A program made the position numbers and the translations under genes. A stretch of 64,000 nucleotides of DNA. Source: Hyphomicrobiales bacterium. GTDB lineage: Bacteria > Pseudomonadota > Alphaproteobacteria > Rhizobiales > Beijerinckiaceae. Shown here one piece after another: positions 10,483 to 19,153 of this stretch. Numbering within the stretch: position 1 is the first letter of the stretch; each line of letters opens with the position of its first letter. The notes beneath the pieces are model-generated. The model saw only the letters and a program-made list of their open reading frames with translations, ran no database searches and was not told the DNA's origin. The stretch lies in assembly GCA_027483945.1 (NCBI GenBank), contig JAIXTM010000003.1:181873-245872 (forward strand), given 5' to 3'.

Positions 10483-12099
10483 TCATATGCCGCCGCCGCT
10501 CTCGGCGACGTCGGCCGGCAGGCTGCGCTCCCGTGCCCGACGCCAAAGCCCGTCGTGCAGCGCGCGCAACGCCGTGCGGGCGCTGATGTCCGCTGCCCCC
10601 GCCGCCAGCCCCCAGCCAGGACTGCCGGTCGCAATGGCCACGATGATACCGAAGGCGGCGGCGCTGGCGAGCCGCCAGCTCAAACCGGCGAGAACTTCGC
10701 CCCGGCGGGCCGAGCCCGGCGCGCCGATCCAGCCCTGTGCGGCCGCGCGCACCTTTTCGCGGGCCGAAAGCGGCGTGCCGCCCGACAGGTCACGGACGAC
10801 AAGCCCGAAGGCGACGGTCTCGTTGGAAACCTTGTCGATGAGGATGAAACCGCCGAGATCGCGATTGCGCGCGTAAGGCACGTTCACGACCGGCGCATCG
10901 AGCTTCAGCGTCGCGTGGCCGATGCCGTTCATCGGCAAGGTCTCGTCCGCGCGGGTCGCAAAGGTGTCGATGTCGACCGCATCGTGCAGCAGGACGATGC
11001 GCGCGTTGACGACGGCGCTCGCCAGCTTCAGCTGGTACTCGCGGCCGATCTCGAGCGGCTCGCCGCCGGTCCAGATGAGCCGCGCCGAGATTTGCGAAGC
11101 CGGCCTCAGCTCCCGATGGCCGCCGACGAGAACGTCGCCGCGGGCGATGTCCACCTCATCCACGGTCGTGACCGTGATCGCCTGACCGGCGCCGGCGCGC
11201 GTCAGGTCCCCGTCGCCGCCGATGACGCGGGCGATCCGCGTCGTGCGCCCCGAGGGCAGGACAGTCACCGCGTCCCCGGCGATCAGCGTGCCGGACGCCA
11301 GCGTGCCGGCAAAGCCACGGAAATCGAGGTTCGGGCGGTTGATCCACTGAACCGGGAGCAGGAAGCCGGGCTCGTCTGCGCTGCGCCCCGCGGGCTGGGC
11401 GTCCTCGAGTACCGACAGGAGCGGCGGGCCCGCATACCAGGGCGTGCGCGCCGAGAGCGTGACGACGTTGTCGCCATCGCGCGCCGAGAGCGGGATGCAG
11501 GTGATGGAACTGAAGCCGAGGCCAGCGACCGCGGCCCGGTAATCGGCCTCGATGGCGTCGAACGTCTCCTTGGAGAAGCCGACGAGGTCCATCTTGTTGA
11601 TGGCGACGATGACGTCGCGCACGCCGAGCGACGACACGATGTAGGAATGCCGGCGCGTCTGCGGCAGCAGGCCCTTGCGGGCATCGACCAGAATCACGGC
11701 GAGGTCGGCGGTGGACGCGCCCGTCGCCATGTTACGCGTATACTGCTCGTGCCCAGGTGTGTCGGCGACGATGAAGGTCCGCCGCGCGGTGGCGAAATAG
11801 CGATAGGCGACGTCGATCGTGATGCCCTGCTCGCGCTCGGCCGACAGGCCGTCCACCAGAAGGGCGAAGTCCAGAGCCTCGCCTTGCGTGCCGAACTTCC
11901 GGGAATCCTTGGCGAGGCTATCGAGCTGGTCGTCGAAGACCGCGCCGGCCTCGTAGAGCATGCGCCCGATCAGCGTCGACTTCCCGTCATCCACCGATCC
12001 GCACGTGATGAAACGCAGCAGCGAAGCCCGGCCCTGCGGCAGGGCCTCGGGGGCCGGATCGGCATCCGGAACGGGCGCGAGGCGCGCAACGGCCGACAT
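10483..12099 (-). CDS. cysN: Sulfate adenylyltransferase large subunit CysN with C-terminal DUF2061 domain
   Basis: GTPase subunit of ATP sulfurylase. With CysD it makes adenosine 5'-phosphosulfate from sulfate and ATP. The 538 residues contain G1 GSVDDGKST at 34-42, G3 DTPGHEQY at 113-120 and G4 NKMD at 168-171. Beta-barrel EF-Tu-like domains extend to about residue 440. There is no CysC (APS kinase) domain. Instead, about residues 465-522 (RRGEVLAGLSWRLASAAAFG, ATGSPGWGLAAG, ALHDGLWRRAR) match the small membrane-associated DUF2061 family, giving two hydrophobic stretches. The start abuts the cysD stop (12099 shared). Absence of CysC fits a direct APS-reduction route using the cysH product nearby. 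Confidence 0.93.
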   Translation of the reverse strand: MSAVARLAPVPDADPAPEALPQGRASLLRFITCGSVDDGKSTLIGRMLYEAGAVFDDQLDSLAKDSRKFGTQGEALDFALLVDGLSAEREQGITIDVAYRYFATARRTFIVADTPGHEQYTRNMATGASTADLAVILVDARKGLLPQTRRHSYIVSSLGVRDVIVAINKMDLVGFSKETFDAIEADYRAAVAGLGFSSITCIPLSARDGDNVVTLSARTPWYAGPPLLSVLEDAQPAGRSADEPGFLLPVQWINRPNLDFRGFAGTLASGTLIAGDAVTVLPSGRTTRIARVIGGDGDLTRAGAGQAITVTTVDEVDIARGDVLVGGHRELRPASQISARLIWTGGEPLEIGREYQLKLASAVVNARIVLLHDAVDIDTFATRADETLPMNGIGHATLKLDAPVVNVPYARNRDLGGFILIDKVSNETVAFGLVVRDLSGGTPLSAREKVRAAAQGWIGAPGSARRGEVLAGLSWRLASAAAFGIIVAIATGSPGWGLAAGAADISARTALRALHDGLWRRARERSLPADVAESGGGI

Positions 12100-13001
12100 C
12101 AGAAATACCCCTCGTGCTTCTTCTGCTCCATGGAACCGGCGCCGTCATGATCGATGATGCGCCCCTGCCGCTCGGAGGCGCGAGATCCGCGCATCTCGGC
12201 GATGATGTCCTCCAAAGTCGCGGCGTCGCTCTCCACCGCGCCGGTGAGCGGGTAGCAGCCCAGCGTGCGGAAGCGGACGCTCAATGTCTCGATGACCTCG
12301 CCCGGCTTCAGCTCCATCCGGTCGTCGTCGCGCATGATGAGCGCGCCGTCCCGGCGCACGACCGGGCGCGGTGCGGCGAAGTAGAGCGGCACGACGGGGA
12401 TAGCCTCGCGCGCGATGTAGTCCCACACGTCGGCCTCGGTCCAGTTGGACAGCGGGAAGACGCGGAAGCTCTCGCCCTTCTTCTTGCGCGTGTTGAACAG
12501 CGACCAGGGCTCGGGCCGCTGGTTGCGCGGGTCCCAGCGGTGCTCGGCCGAGCGTAGGGAGAACACGCGCTCCTTGGCGCGGCTCTTCTCCTCGTCACGC
12601 CGGGCGCCGCCGAAGGCCGCGTCGAAGCCGTACTTGTCCAGCGCCTGCTTCAGGCCCTGCGTCTTCATCACGTCGGTATGGACGCGCGAGCCGGACGCGA
12701 ACGGATTGACCCCCGCCTTCACGCCCTCCTCGTTGATGTGGACGATCAGGTTGAGGCCGAGCCGCCGTGCCGTCTCGTCGCGGAAGGCGATCATGTCCCG
12801 GAACTTCCACGTCGTGTCGACATGGAGGAGCGGGAACGGCGGCTTGGCCGGATGGAACGCCTTCATCACGAGATGCAGCAGGACGGCGGAATCCTTGCCG
12901 ATCGAATAGAGCAGGACCGGGTTGTCGCAGGTGGCCACCACCTCGCGGATGATAAAGATCGACTCGGCCTCGAGCTTGTCGAGATGGCTCATCTGGATCA
13001 C
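12099..13001 (-). CDS. cysD: Sulfate adenylyltransferase small subunit CysD
   Basis: Catalytic subunit of ATP sulfurylase, about 300 residues. It has the PP-loop SIGKDS at 33-38, [31 protein letters not shown] and the C-terminal [13 protein letters not shown] typical of CysD. Two starts compete. GTG 13001 overlaps the cysH stop as GTGA and has GGAG 6 bases upstream. ATG 12992 gives [12 protein letters not shown], closer to the family norm, but its spacing from GGAG is about 15. I chose GTG for the ribosome-site spacing. It forms a heterodimer with CysN, encoded directly downstream. Confidence 0.93.
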   Translation of the reverse strand: MIQMSHLDKLEAESIFIIREVVATCDNPVLLYSIGKDSAVLLHLVMKAFHPAKPPFPLLHVDTTWKFRDMIAFRDETARRLGLNLIVHINEEGVKAGVNPFASGSRVHTDVMKTQGLKQALDKYGFDAAFGGARRDEEKSRAKERVFSLRSAEHRWDPRNQRPEPWSLFNTRKKKGESFRVFPLSNWTEADVWDYIAREAIPVVPLYFAAPRPVVRRDGALIMRDDDRMELKPGEVIETLSVRFRTLGCYPLTGAVESDAATLEDIIAEMRGSRASERQGRIIDHDGAGSMEQKKHEGYF

Positions 13002-13753
13002 GAGGCGCTCCCCTGCACGGAACGGGCGAGCCGCCCGTCCGCCGCGACATGCAGTCCGCATTCGATCGCCGAAGCCGCGTCCGCCTCCTGCTCCCACCAC
13101 CAGCGCCCGGCCCGCTCGGGCTCACCGGGGCGGATCGCCCGCGTGCACGGCGCGCAGCCGATGGAGAGGAAACCCTGGTCGTGAAGGACGTTGACCGGCA
13201 CGTCGAAAGCCGTGGTGTGGCGAACGGCCTCCTCGCGGCTCCAGTCCACCAGCGGGTTCACCTTGACGAGACCGTGGCCCGCGTCGAACTCGGCGACGGG
13301 CGTGGTCGCTCGGTTGGCGGACTGGTCGGCCCGCAGGCCGGTCAGCCAGACATCGGCGCCGGCAAGCGCCCGCCCGAGCGGCTCGACCTTGCGCACGCCG
13401 CAGCAGGCCTTGCGCGCGGCGATGGAGCGATAGAACCCGTCGATCCCCTGGTCACGCACCAGGCCCTCGGCCGCGCCGGCCTCCGGATAGAGCGCCTGAA
13501 TGCGGATACCGTATCGAGCCTCCGTCCGGGCCCAGACCTCGTAGGTCTGCGGAAACAGGCGGCCCGTATCGAGCGTGACGAAGGTGATATCGAGGCCGCT
13601 GCGCGCGATGAGATCCGTCAGCGCCTGGTCCTCGATGCCGAAGCTCGTGGTGAACACGATCCGGCCGGGCACCAGCCGGCGCAGATGGACGAGCCGGTCC
13701 TGCGCGTCCAGGGCGGGGAGGTCGCGCACCAGACGCTCGGCGAGATCGCTCAC
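12998..13753 (-). CDS. cysH: Adenylyl-sulfate (APS) reductase, [4Fe-4S] type CysH
   Basis: Reduces APS to sulfite with thioredoxin or a similar donor. The 251 residues contain the Cys pairs CC at 117-118 and CAPC at 200-203 that bind a [4Fe-4S] cluster in APS-type enzymes, plus the catalytic cysteine 232 in ECGLH. Presence of the cluster cysteines, with no APS kinase nearby, argues for APS rather than PAPS as substrate. The start is GTG 13753, overlapping the DUF934 stop as GTGA. Upstream in-frame sequence does not look like CysH. It belongs to the ferredoxin reductase-to-cysN operon. Confidence 0.94.
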   Translation of the reverse strand: MSDLAERLVRDLPALDAQDRLVHLRRLVPGRIVFTTSFGIEDQALTDLIARSGLDITFVTLDTGRLFPQTYEVWARTEARYGIRIQALYPEAGAAEGLVRDQGIDGFYRSIAARKACCGVRKVEPLGRALAGADVWLTGLRADQSANRATTPVAEFDAGHGLVKVNPLVDWSREEAVRHTTAFDVPVNVLHDQGFLSIGCAPCTRAIRPGEPERAGRWWWEQEADAASAIECGLHVAADGRLARSVQGSAS

Positions 13754-14274
13754 GGCCGTCCCCCGGCGAAGTTCCGCCGCGCGGCGCGGCGCTGGTCCAG
13801 GATATTGCCGCCTGACTGATACCCGCGCTGGTAGGTGTTGCTCATCACCCCGAGCGCAGCGACCCACAATTCCGGCGGCTGGCGGGCGGCGCTCGCCTCG
13901 GGCAGGTCGACCTCGTCGAACCCGCAGGCGAGCGCATAAGGGAACTGGTCGGTGATCAGCGGGCCGGCCGCGCGCAGCCGGCCAGCGTAGCCGTACTCGC
14001 GCAGCTGCCGGCCAAGGCTGAAGCCCCGGCCGTCGGAGAAGGCCGGAAAGACGATGGAGACGAGCGCCACCCGCACCAGGTGCGGCTCGAGCGCAGCCAG
14101 CCGGATCGTGTTCGGCACCTCGATACCGAGCTCCGCGCCGTCCGACAGGGCCGCCAGAGCCGCGTCGATTTCGGCAAAGGGCACGAGCGGCCGCGTGACC
14201 GTCGCGGCATCGGCGCCGGAGACGCGGTTCCAGGCCTCGCTTGTCGCGCCGTTGCGATCAATGAGCATCGGCAA
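13750..14274 (-). CDS. DUF934 family protein of the sulfite reductase locus
   Basis: A 174-residue member of DUF934, a family regularly encoded between a sulfite reductase and cysH in alphaproteobacteria. Its biochemical role is not established. Family-like features are GIEVPNTIRLAALEPHL, FPAFSDGRGFSLGRQLRE and LITDQFPYALACGFDEV. It has no signal peptide or membrane span. The start overlaps the end of cysI by 17 bases and its stop overlaps the cysH start (GTGA), so it is tightly coupled to both. A helper role in sulfite or APS reduction is inferred from context only. Confidence 0.9.
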   Translation of the reverse strand: MPMLIDRNGATSEAWNRVSGADAATVTRPLVPFAEIDAALAALSDGAELGIEVPNTIRLAALEPHLVRVALVSIVFPAFSDGRGFSLGRQLREYGYAGRLRAAGPLITDQFPYALACGFDEVDLPEASAARQPPELWVAALGVMSNTYQRGYQSGGNILDQRRAARRNFAGGRP

Positions 14275-15940
14275 GCTCCCGCGTGGGGGCGCCCGTCAGG
14301 GCCGGCTTGAACGGACCGAGCCCGAGCCGCTTCACCGCATCGACGAAGCGTTCGCCGGGTACGCGCTCGCGCAAATAGACGGCGACGATCCGCTCGATCG
14401 CGTCCGGCACCTCCTCGCCCTTGATGCCGGGGCCCAGCAGCACGCCAAGCGCGGCGTCCTCGCTGGCGTCGCCGCCGAGCGTGACCTGGTAGGATTCCTG
14501 CCCGCTCTTCTCGAGACCCAGGATGCCGATATGGCCCACATGGTGGTGGCCGCAGGCATTGATGCAGCCGGATATCTTGATCTCCAGCGGGCCGATCTCG
14601 CGCTGCCGCTCGTAGGAACCAAAGCGCTGGGAAATCGACTGAGCGATCGGTATCGAGCGTGCCGTCGCCAGCGCGCAATAATCGAGTCCCGGGCACGCGA
14701 TGATATCGGTGATCAGCCCGTCATTGGCCGTGGCAAGACCGGCGGCCACAAGCGCCTGCCAGACCGCGTGGAGGTCCGACAGCTTCACGTGAGGCAGGAC
14801 GAGGTTCTGCCGGTGCGTGACGCGCAGCTCGTCGAACGAATAGCGCTCGGCGAGGTCGGCGACCACGCGCATCTGCTCGGACGTTGCGTCTCCCGGCACG
14901 CCGCCGATCGGCTTCAGCGAGATCGTCAGCGCCGCATAGCCCGGCACCTTGTGCGGGAAGAGATTGACGTCAGCCCAGCGGGCGAAATCCGGAGAGGCCG
15001 CCCGCGCCGCCTCGTAGGACGCGTCGCTGGCCGGCAGCGTCTCGTAGGCCGGCGGCGCGAAATAGGCGGCGATGCGTGCCGCTTCCGCCGGATCGGCGTT
15101 GACGCTCGGTCCGTCGAGCTTGGCGAACTCGGCCTCGACCGCCTCGCGAAACGGCTCCAGCCCCATCTCGTGAACGAGGATCTTGACCCGCGCCTTGTAC
15201 TTGTTGTCCCGGCGTCCCTCGAGATTGTAGACCCGCATGATCGCTTCCAGATAGGCGAGCAGGTCCGCCTTGGGCAGGAAGTCGCGCACGGTCTTGGCGA
15301 TCATCGGCGTGCGCCCCAGCCCACCGCCGACGAAGATGCGGTAGCCCACCTCGCCGGTCTGCGGATGCTTCAGGATGCGGATGCCGATGTCGTGGGCCGC
15401 CACCGCGGCCCGGTCGTGCGCGGCGCCGGTCACCGCGATCTTGAACTTGCGCGGCAGGTAGCTGAACTCCGGATGCAGGCTCGACCATTGCCGGATGAGC
15501 TCGGAGGTCGGGCGCGGATCCTCCACCTCGTCGGCCGCAATGCCGGCGAAATGGTCCGCCGTGACGTTGCGGATGCAATTGCCGGAGGTCTGGATGCAGT
15601 GCATCTCGACATCTGCCAGAAGGTCCAGGATGTCCGGCACGTCCTTCAGCTTGGGCCAGTTGAACTGCAGGTTCTGGCGCGTGGTGAAGTGGCCGTAGCC
15701 ACGATCGTAGCGCTCGCCGATCAGCGCGAGCTGACGCAGCTGGCGCGAATTCAGCGTGCCGTAAGGGACCGCGATGCGCAGCATGTAGGCATGGAGCTGC
15801 AGGTAGACGCCGTTCTTCAGGCGCAGCGGACGGAACTCGTCGTCGCTCAAGGCGCCGGACAGCCGCCGTTCCACCTGTCCACGGAACTGTTTCACCCGTT
15901 CGCGGACGAAGCGCTCGTCGAATTCGTCGTAGCGGTACAT
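14258..15940 (-). CDS. cysI: Sulfite (nitrite/sulfite) reductase hemoprotein
   Basis: Siroheme/[4Fe-4S] enzyme catalysing six-electron reduction of sulfite to sulfide, 560 residues. Two ferredoxin-like half-domains bracket the repeated siroheme-binding folds. Cluster ligands are visible as C416-x5-C422 (CPGLDYC) and C459-x3-C463 (SGCINACGHHH). The segment HFTTRQNLQFNW and TSGNCIRNVT are family hallmarks. The start MYRYDEFDERFV (15940) follows the DUF2849 stop by one base. Sulfite rather than nitrite reduction is supported by the surrounding cys genes. The upstream ferredoxin and reductase genes suggest it is a ferredoxin-dependent single-subunit enzyme. Confidence 0.93.
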   Translation of the reverse strand: MYRYDEFDERFVRERVKQFRGQVERRLSGALSDDEFRPLRLKNGVYLQLHAYMLRIAVPYGTLNSRQLRQLALIGERYDRGYGHFTTRQNLQFNWPKLKDVPDILDLLADVEMHCIQTSGNCIRNVTADHFAGIAADEVEDPRPTSELIRQWSSLHPEFSYLPRKFKIAVTGAAHDRAAVAAHDIGIRILKHPQTGEVGYRIFVGGGLGRTPMIAKTVRDFLPKADLLAYLEAIMRVYNLEGRRDNKYKARVKILVHEMGLEPFREAVEAEFAKLDGPSVNADPAEAARIAAYFAPPAYETLPASDASYEAARAASPDFARWADVNLFPHKVPGYAALTISLKPIGGVPGDATSEQMRVVADLAERYSFDELRVTHRQNLVLPHVKLSDLHAVWQALVAAGLATANDGLITDIIACPGLDYCALATARSIPIAQSISQRFGSYERQREIGPLEIKISGCINACGHHHVGHIGILGLEKSGQESYQVTLGGDASEDAALGVLLGPGIKGEEVPDAIERIVAVYLRERVPGERFVDAVKRLGLGPFKPALTGAPTRELADAH

Positions 15941-15941
15941 G

Positions 15942-16271
15942 TCAGCTCCGTCGCAATTCGGCCTGCTTGCCGAGATCGGGCCGCACAGAGGGGCCCAGGG
16001 TCTTGAACCGTTCGCGGAAATGCCGCGGAACGGGCACGCCGTCGGTTCCGATCGCGACATCAACCAGATAGGCGTCGACCACCTCGTTGCGGGCGAAGCC
16101 GGCCGCTGCCTCCCGCTCCAGCGCTTCGGCCCCCGCCTCGTCGCTGGCGACGAGCGCCTGCGCCGGATCGGGCGTCCAGCCGCCGGCGGCGCGGAACACC
16201 ACCTCCCCTTCCAGGAAGGTATTGGCGATGAGGATCGCCGGCAGGGGCGGTCGCTTGGGCGCGGCGGCCAT
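15942..16271 (-). CDS. DUF2849 domain protein
   Basis: A 109-residue protein of DUF2849, a family found beside sulfite reductase genes in alphaproteobacteria. It has no known activity. Visible features are AILIANTFLEGEVVFRAAGG and the C-terminal VPVPRHFRERFKTLGPSVRP. It is soluble, with no cysteines that would suggest redox chemistry. The start overlaps the ferredoxin stop (TGATG) and its stop is one base from the cysI start, so it is translated together with both. The longer in-frame upstream extension is Arg/Gly-rich shadow sequence and was rejected. Confidence 0.88.
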   Translation of the reverse strand: MAAAPKRPPLPAILIANTFLEGEVVFRAAGGWTPDPAQALVASDEAGAEALEREAAAGFARNEVVDAYLVDVAIGTDGVPVPRHFRERFKTLGPSVRPDLGKQAELRRS

Positions 16272-16597
16272 CAGGCGGCCTCCGGGATGGTCACGGTCAG
16301 GCCGTCGAGATCGTCCGACCAGATGATCTGGCAGGACAGGCGCGAGGTCGGCTCGATGAGCGGCAGCTCGTCCAGCTTGTCGAGTTCCTCGTCGCGGGCC
16401 GGCGGCAGCCTGTCGGCCCAGGCCGGATCGACGACCACGTGGCAGGTGGCGCAATCGCAGGACCCGCCGCAGATGCCTTCGATGCCGGTATTCTGGTCGC
16501 GCAGAATTTCCATCACGCGCCAGCCCTCGACCGTGTCGAGGACATGTCTTTCGCCCGCGCGGTCGATGACCACGATCTTGGCGCCGTTCTCACTCAT
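16271..16597 (-). CDS. [2Fe-2S] ferredoxin, adrenodoxin type
   Basis: Small electron carrier of 108 residues. Cluster ligands C43-x5-C49-x2-C52 and C89 (GICGGSCDCATCHV, then RLSCQI) define the adrenodoxin/putidaredoxin class. An extra cysteine lies at 47. It sits between a ferredoxin reductase and the sulfite reductase genes, linked by ATGA and TGATG overlaps. The natural inference is that it carries electrons from NAD(P)H to the siroheme enzyme. Acidic residues after the cluster (DEELDKLDELPLIE) match the partner-docking region of this class. Confidence 0.92.
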   Translation of the reverse strand: MSENGAKIVVIDRAGERHVLDTVEGWRVMEILRDQNTGIEGICGGSCDCATCHVVVDPAWADRLPPARDEELDKLDELPLIEPTSRLSCQIIWSDDLDGLTVTIPEAA

Positions 16598-17658
16598 TCC
16601 GCAGCCTCGGCGATGGGGGCCACATTGAGGCGCTGCTGCAGTTCGCTCGACGAGGTCGTGTACTGGAACCGCAGCTTCTCGTTGGGCCGCACGACCTTGA
16701 AGGCCGCGTGGCTGGCGAGCGCCGCCTCATGGAAGCCCGACAGGATCAGCTTCAGCTTGCCGGGATAGTGGTTGATGTCGCCGATGGCAAACACGCCTGG
16801 CGTCGAGGTCTCGAACTTCTCCGTGTCGACCTTGATGAGCTTGCCGTCGGCCAGGTCCAGGCCCCATTCGGCGATGGGGCCGAGCTCGATATTGAGGCCG
16901 TAGAAGGCGAGCAGCCGGTCGGCCGCGACCTCGACGGGACCGGTCCTGGTCTTGAGGTCGATGCGGCTCAGCACGCCATCATCGCCGTGAAGGGCCGCAA
17001 GGTCGCCTTCCACGAACCGCACGCGCCCTTCGGCCTCCAGCGCCCGCATGGCCGAGACCGAGGCGGGCGCGGCGCGGAACCGGTCAGACCGGTGAACGAG
17101 CGTCACCGAGCGCGCGATGGAAACGAGGTCGAGCGTCCAGTCGAGCGCGCTGTCGCCGCCGCCGGCAATGACGATGTCGCGCCCGGCGAAGGAGCCGCGG
17201 TTGCGCACCGCGTAGAAGACCGAGCGGTTCTCGAAGGCGTCGAGCCCCTCCAGCTTGGGGCGGCGCGGCGTGAAGCAGCCCGCCCCGGCGGCGATGAAGA
17301 TCGCGCCTGCATCGATCAGGTCGCCCGCGTCGGTGCTGACGACGAACCGGCCGTCGTCCTGCCGGGTCACACCGCTGACGCGCCGCCCCAGGAAAAAATC
17401 CGCCTTGAACGGCGCGATCTGCTCGAGCAGCTTATCGGTGAGTCCCTGCCCCGTGATCACCGGCCAGGATGGGATGTCGTAGATGGGCTTTTCCGGATAG
17501 AGCTCCGCGCACTGGCCGCCCGGCTTGTCGAGCGTGTCGATCAGCACCGCATTGAGCCCGAGAAGTCCCAGTTCGAAGACGGCGAAAAGACCCGTCGGCC
17601 CGGCGCCGACGATGGCGACGTCATAGCGCTTGGGTTCGGTGCTGCGCTCTGCGGACAC
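16594..17658 (-). CDS. Ferredoxin--NAD(P)+ reductase, thioredoxin-reductase-like
   Basis: Flavoprotein of about 354 residues in the TrxR-like ferredoxin-NADP reductase family. It has FAD-binding VAIVGAGPTGLFAVFELG, GGQCAELYPEKPIYDIP, NAD(P)-binding IVIAGGGDSALDWTLDL, and the second FAD motif GVFAIGDINHYPGKLKLI. There is no CxxC redox pair, so it is not a thioredoxin reductase. GTG 17658 is preferred over ATG 17706 because AAAGG sits about 9 bases before it and the segment between lacks family character. It is first in the operon leading to cysI and probably feeds the following ferredoxin. Confidence 0.9.
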   Translation of the reverse strand: MSAERSTEPKRYDVAIVGAGPTGLFAVFELGLLGLNAVLIDTLDKPGGQCAELYPEKPIYDIPSWPVITGQGLTDKLLEQIAPFKADFFLGRRVSGVTRQDDGRFVVSTDAGDLIDAGAIFIAAGAGCFTPRRPKLEGLDAFENRSVFYAVRNRGSFAGRDIVIAGGGDSALDWTLDLVSIARSVTLVHRSDRFRAAPASVSAMRALEAEGRVRFVEGDLAALHGDDGVLSRIDLKTRTGPVEVAADRLLAFYGLNIELGPIAEWGLDLADGKLIKVDTEKFETSTPGVFAIGDINHYPGKLKLILSGFHEAALASHAAFKVVRPNEKLRFQYTTSSSELQQRLNVAPIAEAAE

Positions 17659-17699
17659 GGGACAAGGCCTTTCTCTGGCTTTGAGAACGGCCGGACCAT

Positions 17700-17765
17700 A
17701 GTTCACAACGGGAAATATCTCAATTCACGATCTATAGCGGTTTATTCCCTATTTATACATGAATG
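17700..17765 (-). promoter_or_regulatory. AT-rich probable promoter of the sulfite-reduction operon
   Basis: This strikingly AT-rich patch lies just upstream of the ferredoxin reductase gene in an otherwise very GC-rich region. On the minus strand it holds TATAGA as a possible -10, and the imperfect inverted arms GGGAATA and TATTTCCC about 25 bases apart. The 9-base word GAAATATCT at 17712-17720 is shared with the sbp leader. This suggests a common sulfur regulator, but no regulator site consensus was recognised. Confidence 0.4.
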
Positions 17766-17945
17766 GAGGAGTTTTTTCGCGCCAAGGCATGGGGGGCATG
17801 GCATCCCTCCCCTCCCTGCACCCATGGCTGGCGCCGCCATGCCAGCCAAGTCGCGGCACGGAGAAGGATTTTCCCTCAGTCAGTCATGGCCGGCCCTTGC
17901 GGACGGCATCGGATGTGAAAATCTGGACGCGGCTGGAGGACGGCA

Positions 17946-18848
17946 ATGGACAGGGACCTGATCGGATATGGCGGCAGGGTGATCGACGCCGATTGGCCCG
18001 GCGGCGCCCATGTCGCAGTGCAATTCGTCATCAATTACGAAGAGGGCGGCGAGAATTGCATCCTCTATGGCGATTCCGCCTCGGAGGCGTTCCTGTCCGA
18101 GATCGTCGGCGCCCAGCCCTGGCCGGGCCAGCGGCATATGAACATGGAGTCCATCTACGAATACGGTGCGCGCGCCGGCTTCTGGCGGCTCCATCGCCTG
18201 TTCACCGAACGCGGGCTCCCCGTCACGGTCTATGGTGTCGCCAGCGCGCTCCAGCGCAATCCGCCCGCGGTCGCGGCCATGCGCCAGGCCGGATGGGAGA
18301 TCGCCAGCCACGGCCTGCGTTGGATCGATTATCGCGACTTCGCTCGCGAGGCCGAGGCTGCTCACATGGCCGAGGCGATCCGAATCCACACCGAGGTCAC
18401 CGGATCGCGCCCGCTCGGCTGGTATACGGGTCGCTCCTCCATCAACACGCTGGACCTCGTCATGGAGGAAGGCGGCTTTGTCTACGCCGCCGATTCCTAT
18501 GCCGACGACCTGCCCTATTACCTATCGGGCCCCAAGGGACCGCAGCTCGTCGTGCCCTACACGCTCGATGCCAACGACATGCGTTTCGCGACACCCCAGG
18601 GCTTCAATTCGGGCGACCAGTTCCTGACCTATCTGAAGGATTCGCTGGACGTGCTGCTGGAAGAGGGCGCGAACGGCGCCCCCAAGATGATGTCGGTGGG
18701 CCTCCATTGCCGTCTCGTCGGGCGACCGGGCCGCGCTGCGGCTCTCGCCCGCTTCCTCGACCTCTGCGCCGGCAATCCGAGGGTCTGGGTTGCGACGCGC
18801 CTCGACATCGCGCGCCACTGGCTGGCGCGGCACCCGCCACAGCGCTGA
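17946..18848 (+). CDS. puuE: Allantoinase PuuE-like polysaccharide-deacetylase-fold hydrolase
   Basis: A 300-residue member of the NodB-like deacetylase superfamily in the PuuE branch, a metal-independent allantoinase of purine/ureide catabolism that opens allantoin to allantoate. Typical strings are DRDLIGYG near the start, VAVQFVINYEEGGEN, SIYEYGARAGFWRLHRLF, GWEIASHGLRWIDY and NSGDQFLTYLKDS. It is a single plus-strand gene between the sulfur operon and a tRNA gene. No other purine catabolic gene is adjacent, so pathway context is missing. ATG 17946 gives the normal N-terminus. Confidence 0.85.
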   Translation: MDRDLIGYGGRVIDADWPGGAHVAVQFVINYEEGGENCILYGDSASEAFLSEIVGAQPWPGQRHMNMESIYEYGARAGFWRLHRLFTERGLPVTVYGVASALQRNPPAVAAMRQAGWEIASHGLRWIDYRDFAREAEAAHMAEAIRIHTEVTGSRPLGWYTGRSSINTLDLVMEEGGFVYAADSYADDLPYYLSGPKGPQLVVPYTLDANDMRFATPQGFNSGDQFLTYLKDSLDVLLEEGANGAPKMMSVGLHCRLVGRPGRAAALARFLDLCAGNPRVWVATRLDIARHWLARHPPQR

Positions 18849-18864
18849 TATTTAAGGGAAGAAA

Positions 18865-18939
18865 TGGCTGGGGCGCCAGGATTCGAACCTGGGAATGGCG
18901 GTACCAAAAACCGCTGCCTTACCGCTTGGCGACGCCCCA
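18865..18939 (-). tRNA. tRNA-Gln (anticodon TTG)
   Basis: Cloverleaf on the minus strand. The acceptor arms TGGGGCG/CGCCCCA pair over 7 bp with G as discriminator and an encoded CCA. The anticodon loop has TTG in CGGTTTTTGGTACCG. The T-arm reads CCAGGTTCGAATCCTGG. Confidence 0.95.
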
Positions 18940-19153
18940 ATGCGTGAAGCGGGCGGACCATAATGGCGAGGCCGGACCGACGCAACGCCCAACCGGACCC
19001 GTCGGGCGGAAGTCCACCAGAAGGCGGCCCGCCGGCCGCGCGCCGGAAGAAAAGAGGCAGCGGCGCTCGGCAGGCTTGCGGCGTCCCGGAGGCGCGGCTA
19101 TAAGCCCGCCTGCCGGCAGCCCGTGAGGGCCTTCCAGGGCCGGCTTTGTGCGT

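Noticed and set aside
10483-10710. APS kinase (CysC) domain at the CysN C-terminus
   Set aside because: The C-terminal extension lacks a P-loop and is hydrophobic. It fits DUF2061 instead.
14054-16006. Long plus-strand open frame across cysI
   Set aside because: Shadow of the sulfite reductase gene, whose siroheme and cluster motifs are intact on the minus strand.
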